Shown here in pieces: positions 1-9,077 of a stretch of 36,782 nt of DNA. Source of the DNA: Candidatus Zixiibacteriota bacterium (GTDB lineage: Bacteria; Zixibacteria; MSB-5A5; GN15; FEB-12). A program made the position numbers and the translations under genes. The stretch covers positions 2,698,786 to 2,735,567 of the forward strand of contig CP070824.1 of NCBI GenBank assembly GCA_020344395.1. Direction: 5' to 3'. The stretch's first letter is position 1, and each line of letters starts with the position of its first letter. The notes under the pieces were generated by a model. That model was given only the letters and a program-made list of their open reading frames with translations, was not told the origin of the DNA and did no database searches.

Positions 1-598
1 CATCGCCACAGTGGTACAGAACTCTGCCGGCAAGATCAATGATGTACTCGAGATGCTCAATGTGGGCGTGGCGATTGGACCTGTCCCCGGTCACGGTATC
101 GACATCCCAGAACGGGGCGTGTTCGGAAGGCAGGGCCTTGACGTGGATTCCAGCAAGTTGGAATTCCACTACCGAATCGGCACGCGCCGGCACAAGGTGT
201 AGTCGGCTCTCGATATCCTGATAGGGTGCCGTAGCTCGCAGCTTCTCGTCAACTTGAGGGGGCCCTACCAGGATGGCCCCGGGGTTGTTCAGCATATGTG
301 CGGCCGCAACTTCGGCGTCAAAATGATCGGCATGGGCATGGGTAACCAGTATCAGATCGATCCGGTCAAACGGCTCTTTCGCCTCACGCATTAGGTCGAT
401 GACACTGTCGTTCGGGAGATAATAGTAAACGGTCTCGTAATCGGCCAGAAGCCCGTCGATTATGACCGTCTTGTCGCCGGTGGCCACCAGGAAGCCACAA
501 CTGGCGACATAGGTGACAGTCAGCTCGGGCCGCCGGGTCTGGCTCGCGCAACTCAGCACAATCAGGCCGGCGATGGAAAGTGTCAGCTTAAGTCGCAT
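1..598 (-). CDS. Metallo-beta-lactamase-fold lipoprotein, 3' part missing (cut by window edge)
   Basis: The reading frame is open from an ATG at 598 to the left edge, so the C-terminal part lies outside the window. Translation gives an N-terminal signal ending in a plausible lipobox (IVLSC), suggesting a lipid-anchored exported protein. Next come an MBL-like beta-strand region (VIIDG), the metal motif THAHADHFD near residue 120, and a later HCGD close to the window edge. These are hallmarks of the UlaG/RomA-like branch of metallo-beta-lactamase-fold hydrolases; the substrate cannot be told. A GGAGAG Shine-Dalgarno lies just upstream of the ATG. The gene follows a tiny membrane-protein gene (650-766) and could share its promoter. 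The later ankyrin-MBL fusion at 13663-15684 carries a similar HEHGDHFD motif and is also exported. Confidence 0.85.
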   Translation of the reverse strand, partial: MRLKLTLSIAGLIVLSCASQTRRPELTVTYVASCGFLVATGDKTVIIDGLLADYETVYYYLPNDSVIDLMREAKEPFDRIDLILVTHAHADHFDAEVAAAHMLNNPGAILVGPPQVDEKLRATAPYQDIESRLHLVPARADSVVEFQLAGIHVKALPSEHAPFWDVDTVTGDRSNRHAHIEHLEYIIDLAGRVLYHCGD

Positions 599-649
599 GG
601 AAGCTCTCCATATTTTTTCAGCTGCAGGCTGCCCGGTGTGATTCCCACG

Positions 650-766
650 TTACTTATTTTTGTTCCGATTCCGTGAGTTAACGCTGATGGCGATCAGTGT
701 CCCGACCAGTGCCGCGAATATGGGCAGGAAGACAGCAAGGAGCTTATTCGTGGCGATAAGTATCAT
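650..766 (-). CDS. Small single-span membrane protein, 38 residues
   Basis: A short frame starts at an ATG at 766, with GGAAGG nine bases upstream, and stops at TAA 652-650. The product has a hydrophobic stretch of about 20 residues (positions 9-29) followed by a polar, basic tail rich in Asn, Arg and Lys, which fits a one-span inner-membrane peptide with its C-terminus in the cytoplasm. A sigma70-like promoter (TAGACG, 17-base spacer, TATATT on the minus strand) lies about 30 bases ahead of the start. The MBL-fold lipoprotein gene begins about 50 bases downstream, so the two may be cotranscribed. No known family is recognised. The case for a real gene rests on start context, promoter and composition only. 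Confidence 0.5.
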   Translation of the reverse strand: MILIATNKLLAVFLPIFAALVGTLIAISVNSRNRNKNK

Positions 767-802
767 AACAGGGTACCTTCCATCATCGGATCAAACATAA
801 TC

Positions 803-831
803 AATATATGATTACGCTGATCCTGCGTCTA
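803..831 (-). promoter_or_regulatory. Sigma70-like promoter for the 38-residue membrane protein and MBL lipoprotein
   Basis: On the minus strand TAGACG (831-826) and TATATT (808-803) are separated by 17 bases. The expected transcript start is near 796, about 30 bases before the ATG at 766. The -35 box matches consensus at four of six positions. The site overlaps the longest possible upstream extension of the HD-GYP frame, which argues that the extension is not coding. Confidence 0.4.
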
Positions 832-966
832 GGTTGCGATTGTCATGCGGGCCGGCGCAACATCTCGAAACCATGGCAGCGTACCTGTCGATTCTGCTTT
901 CCGTTTCTGGACGAGTCCATTATCTTTAGGCAGCGCTTGCACCTGCGTTTGCATCCGGTTTCAGCC

Positions 967-1923
967 ATGATTGAACAGAAAGTCAAAGACAGAGTCGCCC
1001 GGCGATTATTCTCCTCCCGCCTCAAACAGGTAATCGGGCAGGAGACGGCCGCCCTCCTGGCCGAAAAACCGCCCGAGGTCGACAGCGTGGAATTCTGCTC
1101 CTTCGTGGCCAACCTGATTGTGGGAGAACTGCACGAACACCTGTGCGCTTCGAGTGGTCTGGAAGCTTCTCGCGACGACGAACCACCTGCGAAAGGTGAC
1201 AGATCATCGCTTGATTTTGAGACAATTCTCCGGGGCCTGCTGATCGGGCTGGAGTATGATCTCCTGGTGGGTAACCTTCAGATGGTCCGGGCGCTCGGGG
1301 AAGCTATCGCCCAGCGCGACACATTAAACAGCAAGCACAACCTTCGAGTCACGCTCTACAGCACTCGACTGGCCGAAGCGATGGGTCTCGAGCAGGAACA
1401 GGTGCAGTCGCTCATGAAGGGTTCGTTCCTGCACGATATTGGCAAAATCGGTATCCATGATGAGATTCTGCTCAAGGGGGCCGACCTGACCAAGGACGAG
1501 CGGACCATCATGAACGGCCATCCCGAGATCGGAACCATGATGATCAGCGGTGTCAAGTGGCTGGGGGATGCGCTTGATGTCGTCAGACACCACCATGAGC
1601 GTTATGACGGGGCCGGTTATCCCGACGGTCTCCACGGCGAGACGGTGCCATTGAACGCCCGCATATTCGCGGTGGTGGATGTTTTTGACGCTCTTGCATC
1701 CGAGCGACCGTACAAGCAGGCTTATCAGTATGAGGACACGATGGCGATAATCAACAGGAAGGGCGGGGGGCACTTCGATCCGGAAATCGTTGACGAGTTC
1801 ACGGCCATCTCACGATCTCTATATGATGAGCTTGCCTGGGAGCCGTACCACGTGCTGGACCGCCAGGTAACAAACAGTCTCGCCACCCACTTTGGTATTG
1901 ACCCCGCTGCCCTTACTATCTAA
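967..1923 (+). CDS. HD-GYP domain protein, probable cyclic-di-GMP phosphodiesterase
   Basis: This 318-residue protein carries a full HD-GYP domain in its C-terminal two thirds. Visible motifs are H124, the HD pair H156-D157 in HDIGK, H185, the HHHE run at 208-211 and GYP at 217-219, so the metal ligands and signature expected of an active enzyme are all present. Family members hydrolyse cyclic di-GMP and so control biofilm, motility or virulence programmes. The first 80 residues are not a receiver domain or other sensor that I recognise. No membrane span is seen, so the protein is probably cytoplasmic. The frame stays open back to 808, but the extra 53 residues look non-coding and overlap a minus-strand promoter, so I chose the ATG at 967. 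No strong Shine-Dalgarno precedes it. Confidence 0.88.
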   Translation: MIEQKVKDRVARRLFSSRLKQVIGQETAALLAEKPPEVDSVEFCSFVANLIVGELHEHLCASSGLEASRDDEPPAKGDRSSLDFETILRGLLIGLEYDLLVGNLQMVRALGEAIAQRDTLNSKHNLRVTLYSTRLAEAMGLEQEQVQSLMKGSFLHDIGKIGIHDEILLKGADLTKDERTIMNGHPEIGTMMISGVKWLGDALDVVRHHHERYDGAGYPDGLHGETVPLNARIFAVVDVFDALASERPYKQAYQYEDTMAIINRKGGGHFDPEIVDEFTAISRSLYDELAWEPYHVLDRQVTNSLATHFGIDPAALTI

Positions 1924-2026
1924 CAACGCTCAAGAATGTAAGCGTCAATCGTACCCGTCGGCGTGAACATCTTGGTCACAGCCGTCTTGAATACTGCCCG
2001 CGAATCGAGCCTCTCACGAAATGGCG

Positions 2027-3937
2027 CTATTCGGTCGTTCTTGGTTCGGCGATCTCCTTCAGCCAGTCCTGCTTGCCTTCGAGTGGTTTCAGCGTGAAGA
2101 AGCGAAGCCCGTCAGTATATTCCAGTTTGGCTTCCGCAATGTTTTCATCACGCAGCGTCAAAAGGGTGACGCCACCGGTCTTCCCGGAGTTGCGGACGGC
2201 GTTTTCGAGGCGCTGGTAGGTGTAGCGTTTGCCGTTGACCGCCACAATCCTCGCACCAGCGTAAAGGCCGGCCTTGTCAGCCGGACTCTCGGGGACTATA
2301 CCGATGATTCTGTCGTCATCATTGACTGAGAAGCCAACAGACTCATAAAGGTCATGATACTCTTTGCGCTCTTCCTCGTGTTCCAGAACTCTGGATCTCT
2401 TGTTCGTATAGCCAAGGCGGTAGCCCCACCAGTGTAGAGCTGTCGTATCATAATCCCTTTGCGTGTGATTGAGCCTGGCGTCAAGAAGCGAATCCCAGGG
2501 TTCCGGGGCCAGATCAGAGAGGATTGAAATGATGTCACTCAATTGAAAGGTGACGTAGTGAGCATCGGGATCACCATCGCTGAAAAACCTGCCACAAAAA
2601 TCATCGAGCGACCTCTTGCCGCCGGTTGCCGAGCGTATACGAGCATCGATTTCCAGCCACAGCAGAGCTCCCTCGCGATAGTAATCGGAACTTCTCTTTC
2701 GGAATCTCCAGGCATCGGAGGTGCCCCACATCAGGTGGGCCGCCACCTGAGTGTCACGAAGAGGCTGCCATCGTCGGCCCTTTTGATGTAACAACTGTCC
2801 GGCAGTGTATGCTGTTTTGTCCTTGAATTCGGAGAACGACACGAAACCGGCTCTCACTGGCAGCAGGTTGCCGAGGTGCGTGGTCAGGCCTTCATACACC
2901 CAGAGCAAATCCAGGTTCTTTGGTTTCTGATAATCCGAGGTAGCCATGCCAAGAGGCCGCCGGTACTTGCCGCACCAGGCATGAACCATTTCGTGGGCCA
3001 GAAGTCCTGGCACCCCCGACTCATACCAGCTGTCCTTGTGCATGGCGTCGGCCTCGCGCCCGTTCAGACTTGAGTTCCGATGCTCCAGTCCGCCCCCAAA
3101 CCCTGAGTCGCTCAGGACCAGAAGGAAATGATAGTTGTCAAAATGCGTCCGCGTGAACAGCACCTCCATCTCGTACATCATGTCTCGAAACGGGACCCAG
3201 ATCGAATCAGCATCTTCATCCGGGAGATCGTCGCTATGCTGGGCCACCATATGGAGGTAGTATGTGGCCTGACCCGTGGCTGCTAGCTCGACCGTGCGAA
3301 AGTCAACGCCGCAGATAAGCGGCATGTCGATCAATTCTTCAAACGTGATCGTATGGAAGACCAGCGTGTCACCCAGCGTTTCCCGGTAGGGCAGAGCAGA
3401 GCCGTATTTCCACCCTTGCGGCAGAACCAGTCTCAGATCAACATAGATATCAGATATGGCCGGTCCTTCCGGGTACAGAACCACGCAGTTCCAGTCGATT
3501 ATTCCCAGCGATGAAAACCCGGCCGTGATGAAATCCTGATTACAGATATAGGACAGGACGACGGAGTGAGCATCAGTTTCTCCGTTTGGGAAGACAAAAA
3601 AACGATAGAAATCTGCCCAATCGCGTTTCCACCGGACAGCCTCCCCTTTCGAGTCGGTAATGGCCAACCCGACCATGTTCTCGACAGGTCCGGATGGTCC
3701 GTGTTGGGCCGGAATCCACTTCGGATACAGGAGTGACACCGAATCACCGAGTAGGTCCAGATTAATCGTTGTGTGGAGCATCTTGCGGGGAAGTTCTGTC
3801 GCATCTACGGTGATTTGCATCTGTGCGGCCGATGCCGACGTCGTCGATATCAGCACGAATGCGGCGAACACAGTAAATGGTATTGTGCGAACAAGAGATG
3901 ATGCATACCCTGTCTGGCTGCGGATTACCTTGAACAC
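2027..3937 (-). CDS. Secreted M61-family (glycyl aminopeptidase-like) metallopeptidase with PDZ domain
   Basis: The 636-residue product begins with a signal peptide (hydrophobic core around 18-32, cleavage near SASA-AQ). It carries the zinc motif HEMVH at 315-319 and the third ligand E349 in WVYEGLT, which together identify peptidase family M61. A PDZ domain of about 75 residues lies near the C-terminus (around 535-610, with GIVPESPADKAGL), as in many M61 proteins. It probably cleaves N-terminal residues from peptides in the periplasm or outside the cell. The start is a GTG at 3937, six bases after a perfect AGGAGG, and it is the only well-supported start. A sigma70-like promoter lies at 3973-4000. 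The gene converges with the HD-GYP gene and appears monocistronic. Confidence 0.93.
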   Translation of the reverse strand: MFKVIRSQTGYASSLVRTIPFTVFAAFVLISTTSASAAQMQITVDATELPRKMLHTTINLDLLGDSVSLLYPKWIPAQHGPSGPVENMVGLAITDSKGEAVRWKRDWADFYRFFVFPNGETDAHSVVLSYICNQDFITAGFSSLGIIDWNCVVLYPEGPAISDIYVDLRLVLPQGWKYGSALPYRETLGDTLVFHTITFEELIDMPLICGVDFRTVELAATGQATYYLHMVAQHSDDLPDEDADSIWVPFRDMMYEMEVLFTRTHFDNYHFLLVLSDSGFGGGLEHRNSSLNGREADAMHKDSWYESGVPGLLAHEMVHAWCGKYRRPLGMATSDYQKPKNLDLLWVYEGLTTHLGNLLPVRAGFVSFSEFKDKTAYTAGQLLHQKGRRWQPLRDTQVAAHLMWGTSDAWRFRKRSSDYYREGALLWLEIDARIRSATGGKRSLDDFCGRFFSDGDPDAHYVTFQLSDIISILSDLAPEPWDSLLDARLNHTQRDYDTTALHWWGYRLGYTNKRSRVLEHEEERKEYHDLYESVGFSVNDDDRIIGIVPESPADKAGLYAGARIVAVNGKRYTYQRLENAVRNSGKTGGVTLLTLRDENIAEAKLEYTDGLRFFTLKPLEGKQDWLKEIAEPRTTE

Positions 3938-3972
3938 TTTCTTCCTCCTGCGTGTAGAGTTGGTGACTCGAC

Positions 3973-4000
3973 ACTATATTCTAACAGCGTTGTAATGCAA
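3973..4000 (-). promoter_or_regulatory. Sigma70-like promoter for the M61 peptidase
   Basis: On the minus strand TTGCAT (4000-3995) and TATAGT (3978-3973) have a 16-base spacer. Transcription would start near 3966, giving a leader of about 28 bases that contains the AGGAGG ahead of the GTG at 3937. Confidence 0.6.
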
Positions 4001-4165
4001 AGGTGTTCCGCCGATGGTCGCGGCGACAGGGTCGGTCATCCTCTTTGGTTTGACCAATCTAAACAATACGGTCGGTTCTGTCCAGTCTCATTTGCTTGGA
4101 TGTCGCGCGGCTGATCAGTGACGCCGAGATGTCAAGATCACCTCAGCAACTTGTCAATCCTCCCA

Positions 4166-4195
4166 TTGCTTTTTCTTCTCTCTTGCACATACATT
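4166..4195 (+). promoter_or_regulatory. Sigma70-like promoter for queCED, giving a near-leaderless transcript
   Basis: TTGCTT (4166-4171) and TACATT (4190-4195) are separated by 18 bases. Only eight bases lie between the -10 box and the queC ATG at 4204, so transcription would start within a few bases of the start codon. No Shine-Dalgarno is present there, which agrees with leaderless translation. I found no preQ1 riboswitch pattern in 3938-4203. Confidence 0.5.
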
Positions 4196-4203
4196 ACCGC
4201 AAC

Positions 4204-4905
4204 ATGGCAAAGGAGAAAGCAGTCATATTGCTATCCGGCGGAATCGACTCGGCCACCACGCTGGCAATCGCCAAAGTGTCAGGTTTGGAGTGCTACGCTC
4301 TGACATTTGACTATGGTCAGCGCCACCGGGTTGAGGTGATCTCTGCCGGCAAGGTCGCAGCCGCGGTTGGAGTTGCTGAGCACCTGGAGTTTCCGTTAGC
4401 TCTGAACAGCATCGGCGGATCGGCCCTGACTGAAGAAATCGAAGTGCCGAAAGATCGATCCGCGAATGATATGGCGTCAGCCATTCCAGCGACGTACGTT
4501 CCGGCCCGCAATACGATCTTTCTCTCCATTGCGTTGGCCTGGGCGGAGATCAAGAAGGCCGCGAAGATTTATATAGGCGCCAACAATGTTGATTACTCCG
4601 GTTACCCGGACTGTCGACCGGAGTTTATCCAGGCTTTCCAGAAGATGGCCGACCTCGCCACCAGGGCAACTGTGGCCGGTCAGCCCATCAGAATCCAGGC
4701 TCCCCTCATCGGCATGACCAAGGCTGAGATTATCCTCGAGGGAGTCGAGCTAGGCGTGGATTACTCCCTGACCCACTCCTGCTACGATCCTTCGGAGGAC
4801 GGTCTGGCCTGCGGCAGATGCGACAGTTGCAGTCTTCGGCGCAAGGGCTTCTCCGAAGCCGGAGTGCCCGATCCAACTCGGTACCGGGGTTCAGAGCAAC
4901 CATGA
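4204..4905 (+). CDS. queC: 7-cyano-7-deazaguanine (preQ0) synthase QueC
   Basis: QueC converts 7-carboxy-7-deazaguanine to preQ0 using ATP and ammonia, in the route to queuosine in tRNA. The 233-residue protein has the PP-loop [10 protein letters not shown] at its N-terminus and the C-terminal zinc-binding cluster with four cysteines (HSC...LACGRCDSC...R), both diagnostic. Its length matches the family. The frame is open upstream to 4096, but homologues begin just before the PP-loop, so I chose the ATG at 4204 (MAKEKAV). This start lacks a Shine-Dalgarno and sits eight bases after a -10 box. The TGA overlaps the queE start by an ATGA, so queC and queE are translationally coupled. Confidence 0.96.
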   Translation: MAKEKAVILLSGGIDSATTLAIAKVSGLECYALTFDYGQRHRVEVISAGKVAAAVGVAEHLEFPLALNSIGGSALTEEIEVPKDRSANDMASAIPATYVPARNTIFLSIALAWAEIKKAAKIYIGANNVDYSGYPDCRPEFIQAFQKMADLATRATVAGQPIRIQAPLIGMTKAEIILEGVELGVDYSLTHSCYDPSEDGLACGRCDSCSLRRKGFSEAGVPDPTRYRGSEQP

Positions 4906-5651
4906 CGCCATCACCACATGTCGCTCCGCTGCCGGAACTACCTGAAGGCAAGCTGCCCGTCAATGAAATCTTCTATTCTCTTCAGGGGGAAGGGAGGTGG
5001 CTCGGCACACCGGCTGTGTTCCTGCGTCTGAATTACTGCAATCTGGGCTGTTCCTGGTGCGATACGCCGTATTGCTGGGACCCGACAAAGATTGAGCCGG
5101 ATAACTTGATGACACCTGATGAAATCTCGGCTGCAATGTGTGAGGATCTTCGGGGAAAAGATGTCCGGCGTGAGGATGTTCATGTGGTAATTACCGGCGG
5201 CGAGCCGCTTCTTCATCAACCGGAGCTGCCCGGCGTCATGCTCAGCCTTAAAGAAAACGGTTTTGCCTTCTTCGAGGTGGAGACGAATGGAACCATCGTT
5301 CCTTCGGATGAGATGATAGCTTTTGTGTCGTGGTGGAACTGCTCGCCCAAGCTGAGCAACAATGGCCTGCCCCCTGAAACCAACTTGGTGCACGCTGCTC
5401 TGTGGAAAATCGCAGCCTCAGGTAAGGCGGATTTCAAGTTTGTGGTGACCGGACCGGAAGACATCAAGGAAATCAATCGTGGTTTTCTCAACCTGATTCC
5501 CCGGGAAGCGGTTATATTGATGCCGGAAGGCGACACGGCGCAGAAGCAACTGGAAAGCATGCCGCGGGCAATGAAAGAATGTGCCCGACACGGCTTCAGG
5601 TTCTCGCCACGCCTGCATGTCCTGGCCTGGAACAACGAGCGCAAACGATGA
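4902..5651 (+). CDS. queE: 7-carboxy-7-deazaguanine synthase QueE (radical SAM)
   Basis: QueE is the radical SAM enzyme that rearranges 6-carboxytetrahydropterin to 7-carboxy-7-deazaguanine. The 249-residue protein has the entry motif [11 protein letters not shown], the 4Fe-4S motif [10 protein letters not shown] (a C-x3-C-x2-C spacing) and the ITGGEPL motif. The start ATG at 4902 overlaps the queC stop. A longer frame back to 4818 exists but runs through the end of queC and is not needed. The order queC-queE-queD puts three consecutive pathway enzymes in one transcript; folE, queF and the later queuosine genes are not in this window. Confidence 0.96.
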   Translation: MTPSPHVAPLPELPEGKLPVNEIFYSLQGEGRWLGTPAVFLRLNYCNLGCSWCDTPYCWDPTKIEPDNLMTPDEISAAMCEDLRGKDVRREDVHVVITGGEPLLHQPELPGVMLSLKENGFAFFEVETNGTIVPSDEMIAFVSWWNCSPKLSNNGLPPETNLVHAALWKIAASGKADFKFVVTGPEDIKEINRGFLNLIPREAVILMPEGDTAQKQLESMPRAMKECARHGFRFSPRLHVLAWNNERKR

Positions 5652-5661
5652 GGTATACGAT

Positions 5662-6024
5662 TTGAAAGTCAGTTTGACTACAAGGTTCCGGTTTGAAGCC
5701 AGCCACCGGCTCGAGCATTTACCGGCGAGTCACCCGTGTCATAATTTGCACGGGCACAGCTATGAGGTTGGGGTCGAAGTCTCCGGCGAAGTCGATGAGG
5801 CCACGGGCTTTCTGATCGACTACTCAGACCTGGCCCGGATCGCAGGACCCGTTGTCAGGCAGCTCGATCACAAGCACCTGAACGATGTCGAGGGTCTGGA
5901 CATCACATCCAGTGAACACATCGCTCGATGGCTATGGGTCAGGATCAAAGAGAAGTTGCCCATCCTCAGCAAGATCACCATCTACGAAACCGGTGATTGC
6001 TCCTGCGAGTATTCCGGAGAATAG
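5662..6024 (+). CDS. queD: 6-carboxy-5,6,7,8-tetrahydropterin synthase QueD
   Basis: QueD turns dihydroneopterin triphosphate into 6-carboxytetrahydropterin, the substrate of QueE. Visible family features are the zinc ligands FEASHRL and HGHSY, the catalytic Cys in PCHNLHGHSY, the LDHKHLND segment and the C-terminal ETGDCSCEY. I chose a TTG start at 5662 because it follows GAGG by eight bases and gives a 120-residue protein of normal length starting MKVSLTTRFRFEASH. Longer in-frame starts lie inside queE. The gene starts ten bases after the queE stop and ends the operon; a hairpin at 6073-6099 follows. Confidence 0.94.
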   Translation: MKVSLTTRFRFEASHRLEHLPASHPCHNLHGHSYEVGVEVSGEVDEATGFLIDYSDLARIAGPVVRQLDHKHLNDVEGLDITSSEHIARWLWVRIKEKLPILSKITIYETGDCSCEYSGE

Positions 6025-6072
6025 GCAGAGCCCGGCCGGCCATCTGATATCTGTATTCTGAGTCGAAATTAA

Positions 6073-6099
6073 AGGCCCTCCCGTCTACGGGCAGGGCCT
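6073..6099. terminator. Intrinsic terminator hairpin between convergent queD and the M14 gene
   Basis: AGGCCCT-CCCG (6073-6083) pairs with CGGG-C-AGGGCCT (6088-6099) around a TCTA loop, giving an 11-bp stem with one bulge. On the minus strand it is followed by TTTAATTT, so it best serves the M14 gene. On the plus strand the U-rich tail is weak, but it may still stop the que operon. Confidence 0.65.
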
Positions 6100-6131
6100 C
6101 TGTGTCCTGTGCCAGGGCGGTTACAATGTCG

Positions 6132-8948
6132 CTATTGCTCAGAGTACGGTCCTTCGAAATCAGTTCCCATGCCGGGTCCGTACAGGAGAGCGTTCACAAA
6201 AAGCTTGCGTGTGCCGTAGAAATATGCTCGATGGTTGGGCTCGGCTGCGAACATGATGATCTGGCCTTTACCCTTGCGTTCGCGGGTCAGGAATGCCGTG
6301 TTGGCCAGGCGCTGCCTCGCCTCGGGCCACAGCAGGCCGGACAGGCGAACATCGTTGATGTCAGCAAATCTTCCCACTGTCCTCACCGGGGACTTGGCCA
6401 GAAATGCGAATCGAGACTGAACCATCACCGGGACAGATTCCTTCATCCCGAAGGCCAGCCAGTCTTCCCGGTCAAGGTCGGCCCGCAGGAGCGTTCCAAC
6501 CGGCGAAAACCGGCGCATCCACTCATCCTCCTCTTTGGTGATCTTGGCTGAGCCTTTGTCATTCTCGTCCGGCTTATCCTCGGCGGGCACCTTTACCGGG
6601 TAATATAGAGCCATGGTGTCTACCGTTGGTTTCTCAGCGGCTCTTTCACGGGCAACCATCACATCGTATTCATCCAGCTTGTCCAGTACCTGTCGTCTGA
6701 TTACCACCTGCGACAGGCCGGTTGCGGTGTCGGCGGCCCAGGCTGCGGACTGGCCCATGCAAATCAACGTGCCGCCATCTGAAACCCAATCGCTTATGGC
6801 TCGCTTACCGCCTTCACCCAGGTGCGCCGACATCGGCCCCCAGCTGGATGAAAGCACCAGCACATTGAACTGATCCAGGCCACTGTGCTGAAAATTCGAA
6901 AGGCTGACCAGGGAATGTGGGTATTCAAGTTCCCTGTCAATGGCATACCACAGGGTGCCGAAGGAATGGTAATTCGTGCCGTTTCCTGCAACGATTGCCA
7001 CTTTTGGCTTGGTCAGAAGCCGGAACGTCCCGGCACCAAGCCAGGAGCCCTTCGAGGATGCTCCTGTGTTCACACCCACGATATCGATGCCGATCTCCTC
7101 TGCTATCGGAGCCAGCAAATCGGTCAGGTCAGGTCTATTACCCCGCTTGCGGATAACCAGAGATCCGGCTTCATAATTATTGCCTTCAAGTTCAAACGGC
7201 TTCTCTGCAGTATAGACTGTAACCCCCTCTGCAAAAAGTCGCGCCAGGCACAGGTATGTTTTTTCTCCGACCATGTTGACTATAAAGCCCATCTGAGCCT
7301 CAGGGTGTATCAGTCTGCCGGTCGACATCGCAACTTCCGTTACTCTGGATAGATCAGCGTTCACGCGCGAAGTAGTCCAATAGGCATCCAGATCGTAAGC
7401 CAGCGGAGCGGACCAGGTGGAGACTTCATACATCTTGGTATCGCTGTGCTTCTCCAGTTCGCGCCGCTCCTCCTCCAGGAATTCCTGCTTGAGGTGTGGA
7501 TCAAACTCGAGGACAGCCTTGGCGAGAGCGCCGTTTACCTGGGCCGTTGAAACAACATAGGTCCCGGACGGAAACGTCATGGACTTGTGAGTGTCTCCGT
7601 TGATATCGTGAGCATCCGACGCCGTGAACTCTCGATTGGCTGCGCTGACTTCAATCCCCTGATGGTTCAACCGCTCGACGAATCGTTTTGTCTTCAGCTC
7701 GTCCCTGTCGGTCTTGATGATGAATGTCAGATTGTTTCGCCGACCCCGGTCGACAATGCTTTCCCGTTCATTTCTGTAATCGCGAAGGATTTCCTCACGG
7801 TTGGCAGCGAGCGTGCTAAGATTGGTGTATGATGAGGTGAACTGCTTGTTGACCGCCTCGTGGTAGGTAAGCAGGTAATCGTCCTGCTGCTTAACAGCAA
7901 AAACGTCGACGCCTGCTTGCTCATAAAGAATAGCGATCCCTCCGAAGAAGGACGGCCATGAAGATCCATAGCCCGGGAACCATTGCTCGTGCCATTCGCC
8001 GGTGTAGCAGGTCCAGCCACGGTCATCAAACGCTGCGGCTTGATCCCTGGCAAATGACGGCCACCATTTCAATACATTGCCGGAAGTGTTGTAGTTGATG
8101 GGCTGGCGGGGTGGTGAGAACAGGTACGTGTCGTTGGAACCCATCTCGTGAGCATCGACAACCAACTGTGGGTGCCATTTCTGAATGGTAGCGGTTTTAC
8201 CCTTTGTTTCAGGTTGGGTCAAGGCGAACCAGTCGCGATTCAAGTCAAACAGGTAGTGGTTGGTTCGACCCCAGGGCCAGACGCCGCTGTGCTGCATGGC
8301 TCTCCGGTTGTAATTCGGAACATGAGACTGATATGTTTGCAGCATGGACATATATCGTTCCCGACCGTCCGGGTTCTGAATGGGATCAATGATGATCACC
8401 GTATTTTCAAGAATCTCGAGCGTCTGGGGGTCGGTCCCTGCGGCAAGCTGGTAAATAAGCTGTATGGCAGCGTCAACGCCGGACAATTCATCGCCGTGGA
8501 TCGAGTAGCCAAGCCATGCGACCGCCGGCAGATTGGCGTACATCTCCTCCAGCTCAGAGTCGGTGATACCTGAACTGGGGTCGGCCAGGTTGTCCATTGA
8601 AGCCCGCAACGATTCAAGGTCGGCAATCTGTTCAGGGCTGGAAATGAACAGATTGTATAACTTGCGTCCCTCGTGCGTGGTGCCGTGAGTTTCGAGTATA
8701 ACCCGATCAGAAGCCTCAGCCACTGCCTCCAGGTATGGTACCAGTTCATAATAGCGGCAGGCCCGTTCACCGACCGCGTGTTTCAGGTAGTCGTTCGGCC
8801 CGGGCACCGAGGCGTCATATTCACCTCCCTCGAAAAACGGGACGGTATCAATCGTGGCGTCTTCCGAATAGGACGGGTCAAGGCCAGCCCCGCTGGCCAC
8901 TTGAAAGACCAGCAGTATAGATGTTACGGTAATCAAGAAGCGCTTCAT
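6132..8948 (-). CDS. Secreted M14-family zinc carboxypeptidase, 938 residues
   Basis: The product has a signal peptide (residues 1-20) and a peptidase M14 domain. The zinc ligands are H151 and E154 in YSIHGDELSG and H267 in VVDAHEMG. QNPDGRERY at 191-199 is the substrate-binding region, and E343 in ILYEQAG is a candidate general base. After about residue 400 comes a long C-terminal part including a segment around 650-740 (VLVLSSSWG...WVSDGGTLICMG) that resembles the class I glutamine amidotransferase-like fold found in large M14 proteins of this type. It most likely trims peptides outside the cytoplasm. The ATG at 8948 follows GAGGAG at a good distance. It lies near, and in the same direction as, the AI-2E-family gene, with a 129-base gap. 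Confidence 0.92.
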   Translation of the reverse strand: MKRFLITVTSILLVFQVASGAGLDPSYSEDATIDTVPFFEGGEYDASVPGPNDYLKHAVGERACRYYELVPYLEAVAEASDRVILETHGTTHEGRKLYNLFISSPEQIADLESLRASMDNLADPSSGITDSELEEMYANLPAVAWLGYSIHGDELSGVDAAIQLIYQLAAGTDPQTLEILENTVIIIDPIQNPDGRERYMSMLQTYQSHVPNYNRRAMQHSGVWPWGRTNHYLFDLNRDWFALTQPETKGKTATIQKWHPQLVVDAHEMGSNDTYLFSPPRQPINYNTSGNVLKWWPSFARDQAAAFDDRGWTCYTGEWHEQWFPGYGSSWPSFFGGIAILYEQAGVDVFAVKQQDDYLLTYHEAVNKQFTSSYTNLSTLAANREEILRDYRNERESIVDRGRRNNLTFIIKTDRDELKTKRFVERLNHQGIEVSAANREFTASDAHDINGDTHKSMTFPSGTYVVSTAQVNGALAKAVLEFDPHLKQEFLEEERRELEKHSDTKMYEVSTWSAPLAYDLDAYWTTSRVNADLSRVTEVAMSTGRLIHPEAQMGFIVNMVGEKTYLCLARLFAEGVTVYTAEKPFELEGNNYEAGSLVIRKRGNRPDLTDLLAPIAEEIGIDIVGVNTGASSKGSWLGAGTFRLLTKPKVAIVAGNGTNYHSFGTLWYAIDRELEYPHSLVSLSNFQHSGLDQFNVLVLSSSWGPMSAHLGEGGKRAISDWVSDGGTLICMGQSAAWAADTATGLSQVVIRRQVLDKLDEYDVMVARERAAEKPTVDTMALYYPVKVPAEDKPDENDKGSAKITKEEDEWMRRFSPVGTLLRADLDREDWLAFGMKESVPVMVQSRFAFLAKSPVRTVGRFADINDVRLSGLLWPEARQRLANTAFLTRERKGKGQIIMFAAEPNHRAYFYGTRKLFVNALLYGPGMGTDFEGPYSEQ

Positions 8949-9077
8949 GTAAATCTCCTCGCCAGTGCTTGTTAATTGAGAAGCGGCAGAAGCCGAATGT
9001 TGGCGTCAAACCCGAAAATCTTCACTTGAATGGCTGCGGCAAAGAAGGCCCTGTCGCGGCAGGTAACTGTACTCACT

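Noticed and set aside
808..966. N-terminal extension of the HD-GYP gene back to 808
   Set aside because: The 53 added residues look unlike protein (many Cys, Arg and His without pattern) and overlap the promoter of the divergent small gene; ATG at 967 gives a sensible N-terminus.
3938..4203. preQ1 riboswitch upstream of queC
   Set aside because: No preQ1-I or preQ1-II sequence pattern was seen; the promoter is immediately before the ATG, leaving no leader to hold one.
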